Position numbers and translations under genes: made by a program
Assembly: GCA_017514665.1 (NCBI GenBank)
Contig: JAFWIX010000001.1
Span: forward strand, 62,001-126,000
DNA: 64,000 bases
Reading direction: 5' to 3'
Source of the DNA: Candidatus Saccharimonadota bacterium
Lineage (GTDB): Bacteria > Patescibacteriota > Saccharimonadia > Saccharimonadales > Saccharimonadaceae
Notes under the pieces: model-generated
Database searches by the model: none
The model's input: the letters and a program-made list of their open reading frames with translations, nothing else
What the model was told of the DNA's origin: nothing
In this document: piece by piece, positions 39,868-47,869 of the stretch
How the letters are laid out: the number at the start of each line of letters is the position of its first letter
Numbering within the stretch: the stretch's first letter is position 1

Positions 39868-41334
39868 ATGAACAAGTTCAAAGTTACATGTTCTGTTCTG
39901 ATACTTACCTTTTTGGTGAGTATTTTTTCTGGTGCTGTTTATGCCACTCAGGCTAGTACTGATACAGAAGTAGAGTTAAATGTCTCTACCGTTATTAACA
40001 TTTCTACACCAGACACTACTACCATTAACTGTGCTAGTCTTAATACTCTATGTACTGCTAATACTACTATTACTGTAGGTACTAATAACATTACTGGCTA
40101 TACTTTACAGTTAAATGCTACTTCTGGTTATTCTAATAGTCTTACTAATTCTGCTACTAATGAAACTATTCCTACCTTATCTCAATCTTATGCTTCAGGT
40201 TCCTTTCCCACTAACTATTGGGGCTACACTGGTGGTCTAGATAAATCAGGAGAAACAGGAGGCTTAGACTGTTTTGCTAACTATTGTCCTATCCTTGCTT
40301 ATCAATCTACTGAATCTAATTACACACCAAACCACGCTATTAAAGTTACTGATGCTCCAGCTACTGCTTCTAATACTACTATTACTTTTGGTGCTAAAGC
40401 TGATATTACTAAATCTGCTGGTACTTATTCTACTTCTGTTACCTTTACGGCAGTTACTAACTATGTACCTCATCCTATTACTAATGGTATGAGTATGACG
40501 GATATAGACGCTAATACTTGTTCAGATACCCCACTTGAAACTACTTATACTGTAGTAGATCCAAGAGACAATAAATCATATGCTGTAGCTAAGCTAAAAG
40601 ATGGTAACTGCTGGATGCAAGATAACCTTGCTTTAGATATAGTTGCTTCCAAAAACAACATCACTTCATCAAATACTAATGCCTCAGATACTTATCTAAA
40701 CTATCTTAAAGGTATAAGCACTGGCACTACTTCAGACCAATATCCTACTGCTGGAGTAGCCTATTGGACTAGTAGCTATAGCTACTCCGATCCTCTCATT
40801 GCCGTTAGTGGTAATTGTTCTGACACAAACTGCGTTAATGACCCATCTTCTGGTGAGTGGCGTAGTGACGCTGTAGCTCCCGTTACTTATGGTAATGGTA
40901 GCGGTAAAATTGGTGTCTACTATAACTTCTGTGCCGCCTCTGCTGGTTCATATTGTTGGGGTAATGGTACAAGTGGCACTGGTTCTCCCTCTTCAGACCC
41001 TAAGTCTGGTACCTCTTATGACATAGACGCTGATATCTGTCCGGCTGGCTGGCATATGCCTACTACAAACGGTGGTGAATATTCCGCCCTCACCAAGTAT
41101 TATACTATCTACTCCTCTAACGACTACAGAAACGCCCTCTCTACGCCTCTCTCTGGCTTCTTCTACAATGGCTCGGCGTACAGTCAGGGGCTGTGGGGTC
41201 TCTTCTGGTCTTCTACCTGGAGAACTGCGAATGCCATGAAAGACCTCCACTTAAATGCCAGTATTGTAGAACCATACGAGGGTAATTATCGCACCGAGGG
41301 CCAGTCGTTGAGGTGTGTAATAAACGGATTGTAG
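39868..41334 (+). CDS. Secreted FISUMP-domain surface protein
   Basis: 488 residues. Signal peptide about 1-27 (SGAVYATQA), then the shared N-terminal module (about 50-200: GTNNITGYTLQLNATSG ... FGAKADITKSAGTYSTSVTFTAVTN), then one FISUMP domain (about 215-488: VVDPRDNKSYAVAKLKDGNCWMQDNLALD, DICPAGWHMPT, FWSSTWR, LRCVI). Rich in T, S and N, with A/T-rich codons in the first half. No anchor seen. TATAAT-N6-ATG promoter. Confidence 0.85.
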   Translation: MNKFKVTCSVLILTFLVSIFSGAVYATQASTDTEVELNVSTVINISTPDTTTINCASLNTLCTANTTITVGTNNITGYTLQLNATSGYSNSLTNSATNETIPTLSQSYASGSFPTNYWGYTGGLDKSGETGGLDCFANYCPILAYQSTESNYTPNHAIKVTDAPATASNTTITFGAKADITKSAGTYSTSVTFTAVTNYVPHPITNGMSMTDIDANTCSDTPLETTYTVVDPRDNKSYAVAKLKDGNCWMQDNLALDIVASKNNITSSNTNASDTYLNYLKGISTGTTSDQYPTAGVAYWTSSYSYSDPLIAVSGNCSDTNCVNDPSSGEWRSDAVAPVTYGNGSGKIGVYYNFCAASAGSYCWGNGTSGTGSPSSDPKSGTSYDIDADICPAGWHMPTTNGGEYSALTKYYTIYSSNDYRNALSTPLSGFFYNGSAYSQGLWGLFWSSTWRTANAMKDLHLNASIVEPYEGNYRTEGQSLRCVINGL

Positions 41335-41363
41335 CGAAGCTGAAGTTTCTCCTCTTATATAAA

Positions 41364-42617
41364 TTACTTTTTCTTCTTTAATTTCCTCAATTCTTCTCTC
41401 GAAACTTTCAAATCTTCAAACGGATGCTCACCATCCGCGCGAAGAATCGTTTTTTCGTGTCCCTTACCTAGTACCAACACCAAATCACCTTTCTTGGCCA
41501 TCTCAAACGCCTTGCGAATCGCTTTGCGTCGATCTAATTCCACAAACAAATCTTTCCCCATCTTCTTCCCAACTTTCTCTGCCCCCTCTATAAAACCGTC
41601 GGCAATTTTCTGCACATCCTCATCTCTTGAATCGTCTTCAGTTACAATCACAATGTCGCTTTCCCGACCCAAAATTTCACCCCGTTCTGGCCTTGTGGTC
41701 TCATCGCGTCTTCCAGCCCCACCATGCAGGGAAATAATTCGCTTCGCTGTGCCACGCACCGAATCAAACACTTTTTGAATCGCATCCGGCGTGTGCGCAT
41801 AATCCACAATCACGGTAAAATTCTGTCCTTCATCTACCAAGTTCATGCGCCCCTCTACGTCTTTCAAATCATAAATTCCCTTCTCAATCTGCTTGTTAGT
41901 CAATCCCAAACGTTTTCCAGCACCCACCGCCGCCAGGGAATTATAGACATTAAATTCGCCTGGAATTTGTGTCTTGATTGATATATCACCACACGAATAT
42001 TTTACGCCATTTGCTTCCAATTTCACCTTTTTAGCCTTCAAATCACCGTGCTTTATACCATACATGACATATTCATCTACATCTTCCGCAAAATATTTAC
42101 CACTCGGATCATCCGCATTTATCACGCCATACTTTGCTTTCTTAAACAATTTGCGCTTAGCATCGCGGTAATTCTCCAAAGTCTTGTGGTAATCCAAATG
42201 CTCGTGCGTCAAATTCGTAAACACTGCTACCTCTATTGGTACTCCCAATGCACGAAATTGCACCAAGGCATGCGAAGTCAATTCTAGCACCAAATATTCC
42301 GCACCCGCCTCAGCGATTTTATTCATTCTCTGATTCAAAGTAAACGCATCTACTGTAGTCATATGCTGAATTTGCTTCTCCAGCTTATCAACCCCCCAAG
42401 CCACCGTGGTCATCAAGCCAGTTTTGTAACCAGCTTCATTTAACATGTTCCAAATCATAAAACAAGTTGTGGTCTTGCCGTTTGTCCCTGTCACACCAAT
42501 CACTTTGAGTTTCTTTGCCGGCCAATGATACTTAGTCCCCGCTATCGCCGATTGGGCGAAATGATATGGTAATACTGCTTGATTGTAAAAAGGTAATTTC
42601 TCTAATAATTCTTTCAT
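41364..42617 (-). CDS. MurE-like UDP-MurNAc-peptide ligase without the N-terminal domain
   Basis: 417 residues against about 490 for typical MurE. Central domain with GVTGTNGKTTT (about 41-51), FTNLTHEHLDYHKTLENY and ADDPSGKYF; C-terminal domain with VDYAHTPDAIQKVF, GAGRRDETTRPERG and LGKGHEKT. Domain 1, which binds the UDP part of the substrate, is missing. The position that selects the third amino acid (DNPR for mDAP, often DNPA/DDPN for lysine) reads DDSR. Likely adds the third stem-peptide residue in the cytoplasm; substrate uncertain. TATAAT-N6-ATG promoter. Confidence 0.85.
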   Translation of the reverse strand: MKELLEKLPFYNQAVLPYHFAQSAIAGTKYHWPAKKLKVIGVTGTNGKTTTCFMIWNMLNEAGYKTGLMTTVAWGVDKLEKQIQHMTTVDAFTLNQRMNKIAEAGAEYLVLELTSHALVQFRALGVPIEVAVFTNLTHEHLDYHKTLENYRDAKRKLFKKAKYGVINADDPSGKYFAEDVDEYVMYGIKHGDLKAKKVKLEANGVKYSCGDISIKTQIPGEFNVYNSLAAVGAGKRLGLTNKQIEKGIYDLKDVEGRMNLVDEGQNFTVIVDYAHTPDAIQKVFDSVRGTAKRIISLHGGAGRRDETTRPERGEILGRESDIVIVTEDDSRDEDVQKIADGFIEGAEKVGKKMGKDLFVELDRRKAIRKAFEMAKKGDLVLVLGKGHEKTILRADGEHPFEDLKVSREELRKLKKKK

Positions 42618-42623
42618 TTGTCT

Positions 42624-42629
42624 ATTATA
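42624..42629 (-). promoter_or_regulatory. -10 box of the MurE-like ligase gene, leaderless
   Basis: TGATATAAT, 6 bases (AGACAA) before the ATG. Confidence 0.75.
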
Positions 42630-42998
42630 TCACGTTTCATATTCCCGCTTCACCCAAGTCATTATCAGCCTCACAATCGCTGCGGTTTCTTTAGCGGTCA
42701 ATTCTCGTCCCTTTGGTATCCCATACCATTTCATCAAACACCCCCTGCAACACGTCGCTGTCGCATGCTGTGCAATAAATACCGGGTGATTTTTCATCGG
42801 CGTCTGCCTGCCATCATTCGGAATCTCCGCCGGCTTCAAACGCTTATTAATAAAATCACGTGCATGCTCTTCAATCGCCTCCAAACCTTTATCATCAATA
42901 TATTTCATCAGATACTTCGGCAATTTGAAACTCGCTCTAAATTTAGATTTTGCAAGCTCCTCCAGCAATACTTCTGGATTATCTGTGATTTTCAACAT
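42630..42998 (-). CDS. DUF4186 family protein
   Basis: 122 residues. FRASFKLPKYLMKYIDDKGLEAIEEHARDFI, HPVFIAQHATATCCRGCLMKWYGIPKG and the C-terminal helix fit DUF4186, a family of unknown function. H and paired C residues (ATCCRGC) may bind a metal (inference). TATAAT-N6-ATG promoter; its start is adjacent to the CIRCE operator of the groES operon on the other strand. Confidence 0.85.
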   Translation of the reverse strand: MLKITDNPEVLLEELAKSKFRASFKLPKYLMKYIDDKGLEAIEEHARDFINKRLKPAEIPNDGRQTPMKNHPVFIAQHATATCCRGCLMKWYGIPKGRELTAKETAAIVRLIMTWVKREYET

Positions 42999-43004
42999 AC
43001 TTTT

Positions 43005-43010
43005 ATTATA
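43005..43010 (-). promoter_or_regulatory. -10 box of the DUF4186 gene, leaderless
   Basis: TATAAT, 6 bases (AAAAGT) before the ATG; borders the CIRCE operator. Confidence 0.7.
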
Positions 43011-43013
43011 CTA

Positions 43014-43040
43014 TTAGCACTCAGCACTTGCAAGTGCTAA
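43014..43040 (+). promoter_or_regulatory. CIRCE operator (HrcA binding site)
   Basis: TTAGCACTC-AGCACTTGC-AAGTGCTAA: a 9-9-9 inverted repeat differing from the CIRCE consensus (TTAGCACTC-N9-GAGTGCTAA) at one position. It lies just upstream of the groES promoter (TGCTACAAT, 43047-43055). This implies HrcA repression of groESL, and possibly of the divergent DUF4186 gene. Confidence 0.93.
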
Positions 43041-43076
43041 TATATTGTGCTACAATGGAGACAAAAGGAGAAATTT

Positions 43077-43331
43077 ATGGCATTAAAACCTTTAACTAAT
43101 CATGTTGTGGCCAAAAAAGAGGCCGCTCTTTCAAAGACTAAATCTGGTATTTTACTCGGCGAAGCCAAAGAACAACCCGCCTATGCCGTGGTTGAAGCTG
43201 TCGGTCCTGACGTTAAAACCATCAAAAAAGGCGACAAAATTATCTTCAAAGAATATTCCACCTCAGAAATTAAATTAGATGACACAAACTATATTATCGT
43301 CGAGGAAAAAGATATCCTCGCTACATTATAA
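43077..43331 (+). CDS. groES: Co-chaperonin GroES
   Basis: 84 residues from ATG 43077 (AAAGGAG 6 bases upstream); shorter than the usual 94-97. LTNHVVAKKEAALSKTKSGILLGE contains the mobile loop, and VEAVGPDVKTIKKGDKIIFKEYS the beta-barrel core. Caps the GroEL chamber. First gene of a CIRCE-controlled groES-groEL operon. Confidence 0.96.
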   Translation: MALKPLTNHVVAKKEAALSKTKSGILLGEAKEQPAYAVVEAVGPDVKTIKKGDKIIFKEYSTSEIKLDDTNYIIVEEKDILATL

Positions 43332-43342
43332 AGGAGTAATTT

Positions 43343-44965
43343 ATGGCAAAGAAAATTTTCTACAATGAAGAAGCTCGCGACAAAGTTTTGAGCGGTGCCA
43401 AACAGCTTTACGACGCCGTCAAAGTCACTTTTGGCCCCAAAGGCCAAAACGTCGTCATTGAAAAATCTTACGGCTCACCCACCATCACTCACGACGGTGT
43501 TACTGTTGCCGAAGCCGTTGATCTCGGCAGCACCGAAGACAATCTTGGCGAACAAATCGGCGCCCGCATCATCAAAGAAGCCGCCCAGAAACTTAATAAA
43601 GTAGCTGGTGATGGCACCACTACTGTCACTGTTCTTACCTACAATATCCTAAACGAAGCCAATAAGCTCATCGCCGCTGGCGTTAATCCTATGGAACTCC
43701 GCAAGGGAATTGAAACCGCCGGCGAACAAATCATCAAAGGTATCGAAAAATCCGCCGAACAAATCGCTGGCGATGACGCCAAGGTTGCCGAAGTTGCCAC
43801 TATCTCTGCCGGTGACGCTGAAATTGGTAAATTAATCGCCGAAGTTATCAGTAAAATCGGCCCCGATGGCGTCGTCACTGTCGAACAAGGCCAAGGCCTC
43901 GAAATGGAACAGGAAATCGTCGAAGGCTTCAGCTACGATAAGGGTTATTCTTCTCCTTTCTTTGTCACTGACGTCAATCGCCAAGAGGCTATTTTCGACA
44001 AACCTCTCATCCTTGTCACCGACAACAAAATCAGCTCCGCCAATGAAATCGTCCCTCTCCTTGAAAAAGTTGCCCAGACTGGTAAAAAAGAGCTTGTTAT
44101 CATTGCTGAAGAGGTTGAAGGCGAGGCTCTTTCCCTGCTTGTGCTCAACAAACTCAAAGGCGTCTTCAATACTTTAGTTCTCAAAGCTCCTGCCTTTGGT
44201 GATCGCCGCAAGGAAATCATGGAAGACATCGCCATCCTCACCGACGCTACCGTTGTTTCTGCTGACAAGGGCCTTAAATTAGAAGAGGTTGGCCTCGAAG
44301 TTCTTGGTTCCGCCAACAAAATCATCGCTACCAAAGATGAATCTACTATCATTAAAGGTGCTGGTGACAACAAAGCCGTCAAAGAACGCATCGCTCTTAT
44401 CAAATCTCAAGCCGATATCGCCACCAGTGATTACGAACGCGAAGAATTTGAAAAACGCGCTGCCGCCCTTCTCGGCAAAGTTGCTGTCATCAAAGTTGGT
44501 GGTACCACCGAAACCGAAATCAACGAAAAGAAATTCCGCGTCGACGACGCCGTTGCTGCCACCAAAGCTGCTCTTGTCGACGGCGTAGTTGCCGGTGGTG
44601 GTGTCACTCTCGTTAATCTTGCTAATAAACTTAAGGGTAACGACCAGGGGACTATCATTGTCAAAAACGCCCTCAAAACTCCGTTTATTCATATCACCAA
44701 AAACGCTGGTCTCAACTCTCAGGCACTCCTAGCTGAAGTCGAAAAAGCCAAACCAGGTTTTGGTGTCAACGTTATGGCTCCCGAAGACGGTTTAGTCGAC
44801 CTCAAAAAAGCCGGTGTCATTGATCCCGCCAAGGTCGCCAAAGAAGCGGTCGCTAATAGCATCAGCATCGCTGCTACCGCCATCACCATGGGCGCTCTCA
44901 TCGTCGACATCCCCGAACCCGAAGCTCCCGCGGCTCCTGCCGGCGGCATGGGAAGTATGTACTAA
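43343..44965 (+). CDS. groEL: Chaperonin GroEL
   Basis: 540 residues, full length. KVTFGPKGQNVVIEKSYGSPTITHDGVTVA, AGDGTTTVTVLTYNIL (with the catalytic Asp) and the GGM-type tail GGMGSMY are intact. Forms the double-ring ATP-driven folding chamber. GGAG ahead of the ATG, 11 bases after groES, and a terminator right after the stop. Confidence 0.98.
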   Translation: MAKKIFYNEEARDKVLSGAKQLYDAVKVTFGPKGQNVVIEKSYGSPTITHDGVTVAEAVDLGSTEDNLGEQIGARIIKEAAQKLNKVAGDGTTTVTVLTYNILNEANKLIAAGVNPMELRKGIETAGEQIIKGIEKSAEQIAGDDAKVAEVATISAGDAEIGKLIAEVISKIGPDGVVTVEQGQGLEMEQEIVEGFSYDKGYSSPFFVTDVNRQEAIFDKPLILVTDNKISSANEIVPLLEKVAQTGKKELVIIAEEVEGEALSLLVLNKLKGVFNTLVLKAPAFGDRRKEIMEDIAILTDATVVSADKGLKLEEVGLEVLGSANKIIATKDESTIIKGAGDNKAVKERIALIKSQADIATSDYEREEFEKRAAALLGKVAVIKVGGTTETEINEKKFRVDDAVAATKAALVDGVVAGGGVTLVNLANKLKGNDQGTIIVKNALKTPFIHITKNAGLNSQALLAEVEKAKPGFGVNVMAPEDGLVDLKKAGVIDPAKVAKEAVANSISIAATAITMGALIVDIPEPEAPAAPAGGMGSMY

Positions 44966-44967
44966 AA

Positions 44968-44993
44968 AAATTGCCCCTAGGGGCAATTTTTTT
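44968..44993. terminator. Bidirectional terminator after groEL
   Basis: AAAAAATTGCCCC-TA-GGGGCAATTTTTTT: a palindromic stem flanked by A and T tracts, shared with the convergent gene at 44992-45768. Confidence 0.9.
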
Positions 44994-45768
44994 ATTTATC
45001 TAATAAGTCAACTAGCTTAAGTAGTGCTTCACCGCGTACGTTGTCATCACCAATCTGTGTTGCTACTTCGTAAGCGTCATTGGCAATATCTTTTTCGTCC
45101 AACGCTTCCATTATGTCACAGTAAACCTTAAATTTCTTTTCAGTGTCTACATTATTCATCTTGCCAAGTATTGGCATCAGATCGCGCAAAGCTTTTTCCT
45201 TAACACCACCTGGTTCTACTTCCATTTTTTCACTAAAATTTGTGGTTGGTTCTTCAACTGGTTTTTCTTCTTTTGGTTCTTCAGGAGCCTCGGGAGTTTG
45301 AGCTTCTGGTTCTCCCAATGGTTCAGGGGTTGATTCAGCAACCGGTTCTGGTGTAGGTTCGGGCTCACTAATTGGATCCGGCATCGAAAGATCTGGAATA
45401 TCAGACGCTGCTACTTCGGGTGTCGCCTCAGGAGCTTCTGGTGCCGTCACAGGCATATCTACCGCACCACCCTGACCAGCATCTACGACAGGTTCTGCTG
45501 CTGGTGCATCCATTACTGGAGTTGCCGGCGCTTCTGGCGCTACTGGCGCTTCCGTTACTGGAGCCACTTGCAAATTCGGTGCATTTGGTAATGGTTCTAC
45601 CACCGGCGGAGTCATTCCTGGGGCCTCCGATGCAATTGGATCAGTCGGCACATCCGCAGCTGGCGCTGGTTGAACCGCTTCACCCTCAGGTGTTACCGGC
45701 GTTTCATTCAACGCATTATTAGTAATATCATTTATTGCTTTTTGAAGCTCATCTTCGTTAGAATTCAT
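44992..45768 (-). CDS. Pro/Ala/Glu-rich disordered protein with helical C-terminus
   Basis: 258 residues; family not recognised. Residues about 20-180 are low-complexity P, A, E and V with many APEAP/EPEP-type units and must be disordered. The C-terminal 75 residues (GGVKEKALRDLMPILGKMNNVDTEKKFKVYCDIMEALDEKDIAND) look like a small helical domain. No signal peptide. Cytoplasmic scaffold or linker is a guess. Confidence 0.65.
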   Translation of the reverse strand: MNSNEDELQKAINDITNNALNETPVTPEGEAVQPAPAADVPTDPIASEAPGMTPPVVEPLPNAPNLQVAPVTEAPVAPEAPATPVMDAPAAEPVVDAGQGGAVDMPVTAPEAPEATPEVAASDIPDLSMPDPISEPEPTPEPVAESTPEPLGEPEAQTPEAPEEPKEEKPVEEPTTNFSEKMEVEPGGVKEKALRDLMPILGKMNNVDTEKKFKVYCDIMEALDEKDIANDAYEVATQIGDDNVRGEALLKLVDLLDK

Positions 45769-45817
45769 AACCCACCTTCTTATTAAAATTACTTATGTTT
45801 ATTATACATCACATTTT

Positions 45818-46285
45818 TTAAATGCGCAAGAGTTTTACAATTTTATCCACAAAATCTGGCTTAACCTCTTCCATTGGCAACCTCATACCAAACATATCTA
45901 CAATCTTTTCGCCACTTTCTTGCGGGAAATATACTCTCACTCGTGGCGAAAAACGCTTTTTAGAAATCAAAACTATTGCATAATAATTGTCGTCTTTATC
46001 AATCCCAAACGCCCTAAAATCTTCAAATTTATATAATTTAGTTTCTTCTTTTAAACCGTCTTTATTCAAAACATAGTGTAGCTTACGCGGCGGACGTACC
46101 GAATAGATAATTAACGAAATTACACACACTACTATTAAAGCTGCAAAGGTCCACCAACCTCGCCATACTGCTAAAGCTACTATAGCCGCAGCTACCAATA
46201 TCATAGCTACGTACCAACCAGTGTTTTTCTCGCGCTGAATATATTCGTGCGCTTCCCATTTTATATCATTAGCGTTTTCTGCCAT
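45818..46285 (-). CDS. Two-helix membrane protein with PH-like C-terminal domain
   Basis: 155 residues from ATG 46283-46285; six upstream in-frame codons (MWYNKA) overlap TGGTATAAT and are rejected. Two helices (about 27-68: WYVAMILVAAAIVALAVW, FAALIVVCVISLIIYSV) are followed by a domain of about 85 residues (LHYVLNKDGLKEETKLYKFEDFRAFGID ... RVRVYFPQESGEKIVDMF) resembling bacterial PH-like membrane proteins. Function unknown. Divergent from tRNA-Ser(GCT). Confidence 0.7.
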   Translation of the reverse strand: MAENANDIKWEAHEYIQREKNTGWYVAMILVAAAIVALAVWRGWWTFAALIVVCVISLIIYSVRPPRKLHYVLNKDGLKEETKLYKFEDFRAFGIDKDDNYYAIVLISKKRFSPRVRVYFPQESGEKIVDMFGMRLPMEEVKPDFVDKIVKLLRI

Positions 46286-46291
46286 AGCTTT

Positions 46292-46297
46292 ATTATA
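46292..46297 (-). promoter_or_regulatory. -10 box of the 155-residue membrane-protein gene, leaderless
   Basis: TGGTATAAT, 6 bases (AAAGCT) before the ATG. Confidence 0.75.
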
Positions 46298-46311
46298 CCA
46301 CAACTTTATGC

Positions 46312-46317
46312 TATAAT
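46312..46317 (+). promoter_or_regulatory. -10 element of tRNA-Ser(GCT)
   Basis: TGCTATAAT ending 9 bases before the tRNA 5' end. Confidence 0.55.
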
Positions 46318-46326
46318 GGCAAATAC

Positions 46327-46419
46327 GGAGGGTTACCCAAGTGGCTGAAGGGGACGGTTTGCTAAATCGTTAGTCTGGGGAAACCTGGAGCGGGAGTTCG
46401 AATCTCCCACCCTCCGCCA
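46327..46419 (+). tRNA. tRNA-Ser (anticodon GCT)
   Basis: Acceptor GGAGGGT/ACCCTCC, anticodon stem ACGGT/ATCGT with loop TTGCTAA, long variable arm, AGTTCGAATCT T-arm, discriminator G and encoded CCA. Reads AGC and AGU. Confidence 0.95.
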
Positions 46420-46461
46420 GAATAAATAATTAAGAGTTTATCCTTGATTATTTATTCTGAA
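46420..46461. repeat. 12-bp inverted repeat behind tRNA-Ser(GCT)
   Basis: AGAATAAATAAT and ATTATTTATTCT are perfect inverted complements around a 16-base loop, starting directly at the tRNA 3' end. No T-tract follows. It could be a processing or termination hairpin, or an end of an integrated segment. Confidence 0.6.
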
Positions 46462-46500
46462 AGACAAGCAGAATGATTAATGAATACAGAGGAAATAAAT

Positions 46501-46932
46501 ATGGGGTTTACAACACACTTAAATTCTTTTAGTATAACTCTACGAGAAGGAGCAGAGGCGGCAAAAACAACAGCACCATCTACTAATCAATCAATCGCAA
46601 GTATAGATTATTCGTTGCTTACGCTTCAACTTATAGAATTCATCTTACCGGTCATTATGGCTATCGCTTTCAATAAGAGTGTTAAAAACAAAATTAAACA
46701 AAAAGAAAGTTTTAGTGGAGTGAAGTGGGGGCTCGCCAACGGAATTCTTGGCGGTGGCATTCTCTGGGTTATTATAGCTCACAGTTCAATTAATAAAGAA
46801 GTCGAGAAGATAAAAGACAAAAAATACAAAAAATACGTAGAATCACAAATGAAAGATTTCGTTAAAACTTACGGCATTTGTCTGGCAGTCTGGGTTGTAA
46901 TTTTAATCATCATATTTACAACCACTAAATGA
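46501..46932 (+). CDS. Hypothetical membrane protein, possibly acquired
   Basis: 143 residues from ATG 46501 (GAGGA 8 bases upstream; an earlier in-frame ATG at 46480 would translate that site). Three hydrophobic helices (about 40-60, 80-97, 118-140) and a charged linker (NKEVEKIKDKKYKKYVESQM). The N-terminus has REGAEAAK, which echoes RDGAEAAKG in the pilin at 47870. A-rich codons (aaa, ata, aga) differ from the C-ending codons of neighbours. Placed behind a tRNA-Ser gene, a common integration site. Confidence 0.6.
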   Translation: MGFTTHLNSFSITLREGAEAAKTTAPSTNQSIASIDYSLLTLQLIEFILPVIMAIAFNKSVKNKIKQKESFSGVKWGLANGILGGGILWVIIAHSSINKEVEKIKDKKYKKYVESQMKDFVKTYGICLAVWVVILIIIFTTTK

Positions 46933-46946
46933 GTTTTCGTATTTTT

Positions 46947-47804
46947 CTATTTTTCGCATACCCCGCCCACTAAATCCTTCACCAACCCTCTCCCTTTCAA
47001 ATAATGCTCCAACGAATCATATTTTCCATCATTATATTTACCCTCAGCTATTTCTGTTGCCGCTTTCACTCCTACATAACGATAATGCCAAGTTTCATAT
47101 AATCCTGTCGAACCATTTTCGTCCACATTTATTGGCTCTAACATCGAACCACCCGCCCATTCTTCTGGGTAACGATCAATAAATCCATACCTATACGAAT
47201 TCTCTTTCAACCACTGCCAATCCACGTGCTGCGCGTAATAATCTGTATCTAATTCGCTACCATATGTTGTGTCTATTAAATCGCACGTATAACCCAAGTG
47301 GTGATCTGATTTTCCCGTTTCCGCACATAATCTTCCACATTGTGTTCCTACTCTACGGAAACACGACATTGTTTGCATTTCATGGCCAGGATAAGCTTCT
47401 TTATAGGCGCTTAGCATTTCGTTCAAATGTTCTGCTGCTTCCTTATCTAACATTGGCGCTCCATTATAAGGGTGTGCTTCATTTATTCCATATAAATCCG
47501 TAATATTTATCAATTGCTCAGCTCGCCCCGCAATGAAATCATCGTCCACCGTAAAATTATAATTCACTACTGCTAATTTGCCGAAGTCCAATGTGCAATT
47601 TCCCGTATTACTCTTCGGCAAATCACTTATTAGTTCTTCTTCTAGCTCATCAACCTCTACCGCCTCCTCAACCTGCGCCTCTTCCACTATTTCGGCTTTT
47701 TCATTACTCCTTAAAATTATCGTTGTAATTATTGCCGACAAAATTACCACCCCGAGGATTATCCACTTTGCCTTAAGATCTCGCAGCTTTTTCTTTGTTA
47801 ACAC
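46947..47804 (-). CDS. VanY-type D-alanyl-D-alanine carboxypeptidase (M15 family)
   Basis: 285 residues from a GTG that follows TATAAT by exactly 6 bases. One N-terminal membrane anchor (about 13-31), an acidic linker, then the M15B fold: SCFRRVGTQCGRLC, SDHHLGYTCDLID (zinc-binding His and Asp) and ETWHYRYVG (third ligand). Trims the terminal D-Ala from peptidoglycan stem peptides outside the membrane. Extra cysteines suggest disulfides. Confidence 0.88.
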   Translation of the reverse strand: MLTKKKLRDLKAKWIILGVVILSAIITTIILRSNEKAEIVEEAQVEEAVEVDELEEELISDLPKSNTGNCTLDFGKLAVVNYNFTVDDDFIAGRAEQLINITDLYGINEAHPYNGAPMLDKEAAEHLNEMLSAYKEAYPGHEMQTMSCFRRVGTQCGRLCAETGKSDHHLGYTCDLIDTTYGSELDTDYYAQHVDWQWLKENSYRYGFIDRYPEEWAGGSMLEPINVDENGSTGLYETWHYRYVGVKAATEIAEGKYNDGKYDSLEHYLKGRGLVKDLVGGVCEK

Positions 47805-47810
47805 ATTAAA

Positions 47811-47816
47811 ATTATA
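47811..47816 (-). promoter_or_regulatory. -10 box of the VanY-like gene, leaderless at a GTG
   Basis: TGTTATAAT, 6 bases (TTTAAT) before a GTG start. Confidence 0.7.
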
Positions 47817-47869
47817 ACATTTTTAGAATTGCATTAAAATGTGCTATAATGATTCCAAGAGGTTTTATT

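Noticed and set aside
43047-43076. Ten extra N-terminal residues for GroES
   Set aside because: They lie within the promoter; AAAGGAG precedes the ATG at 43077, which matches the family start.
46420-46461. Inverted repeat as intrinsic terminator of tRNA-Ser(GCT)
   Set aside because: AT-only stem without a T-tract; possible but not supported, so listed only as a repeat.
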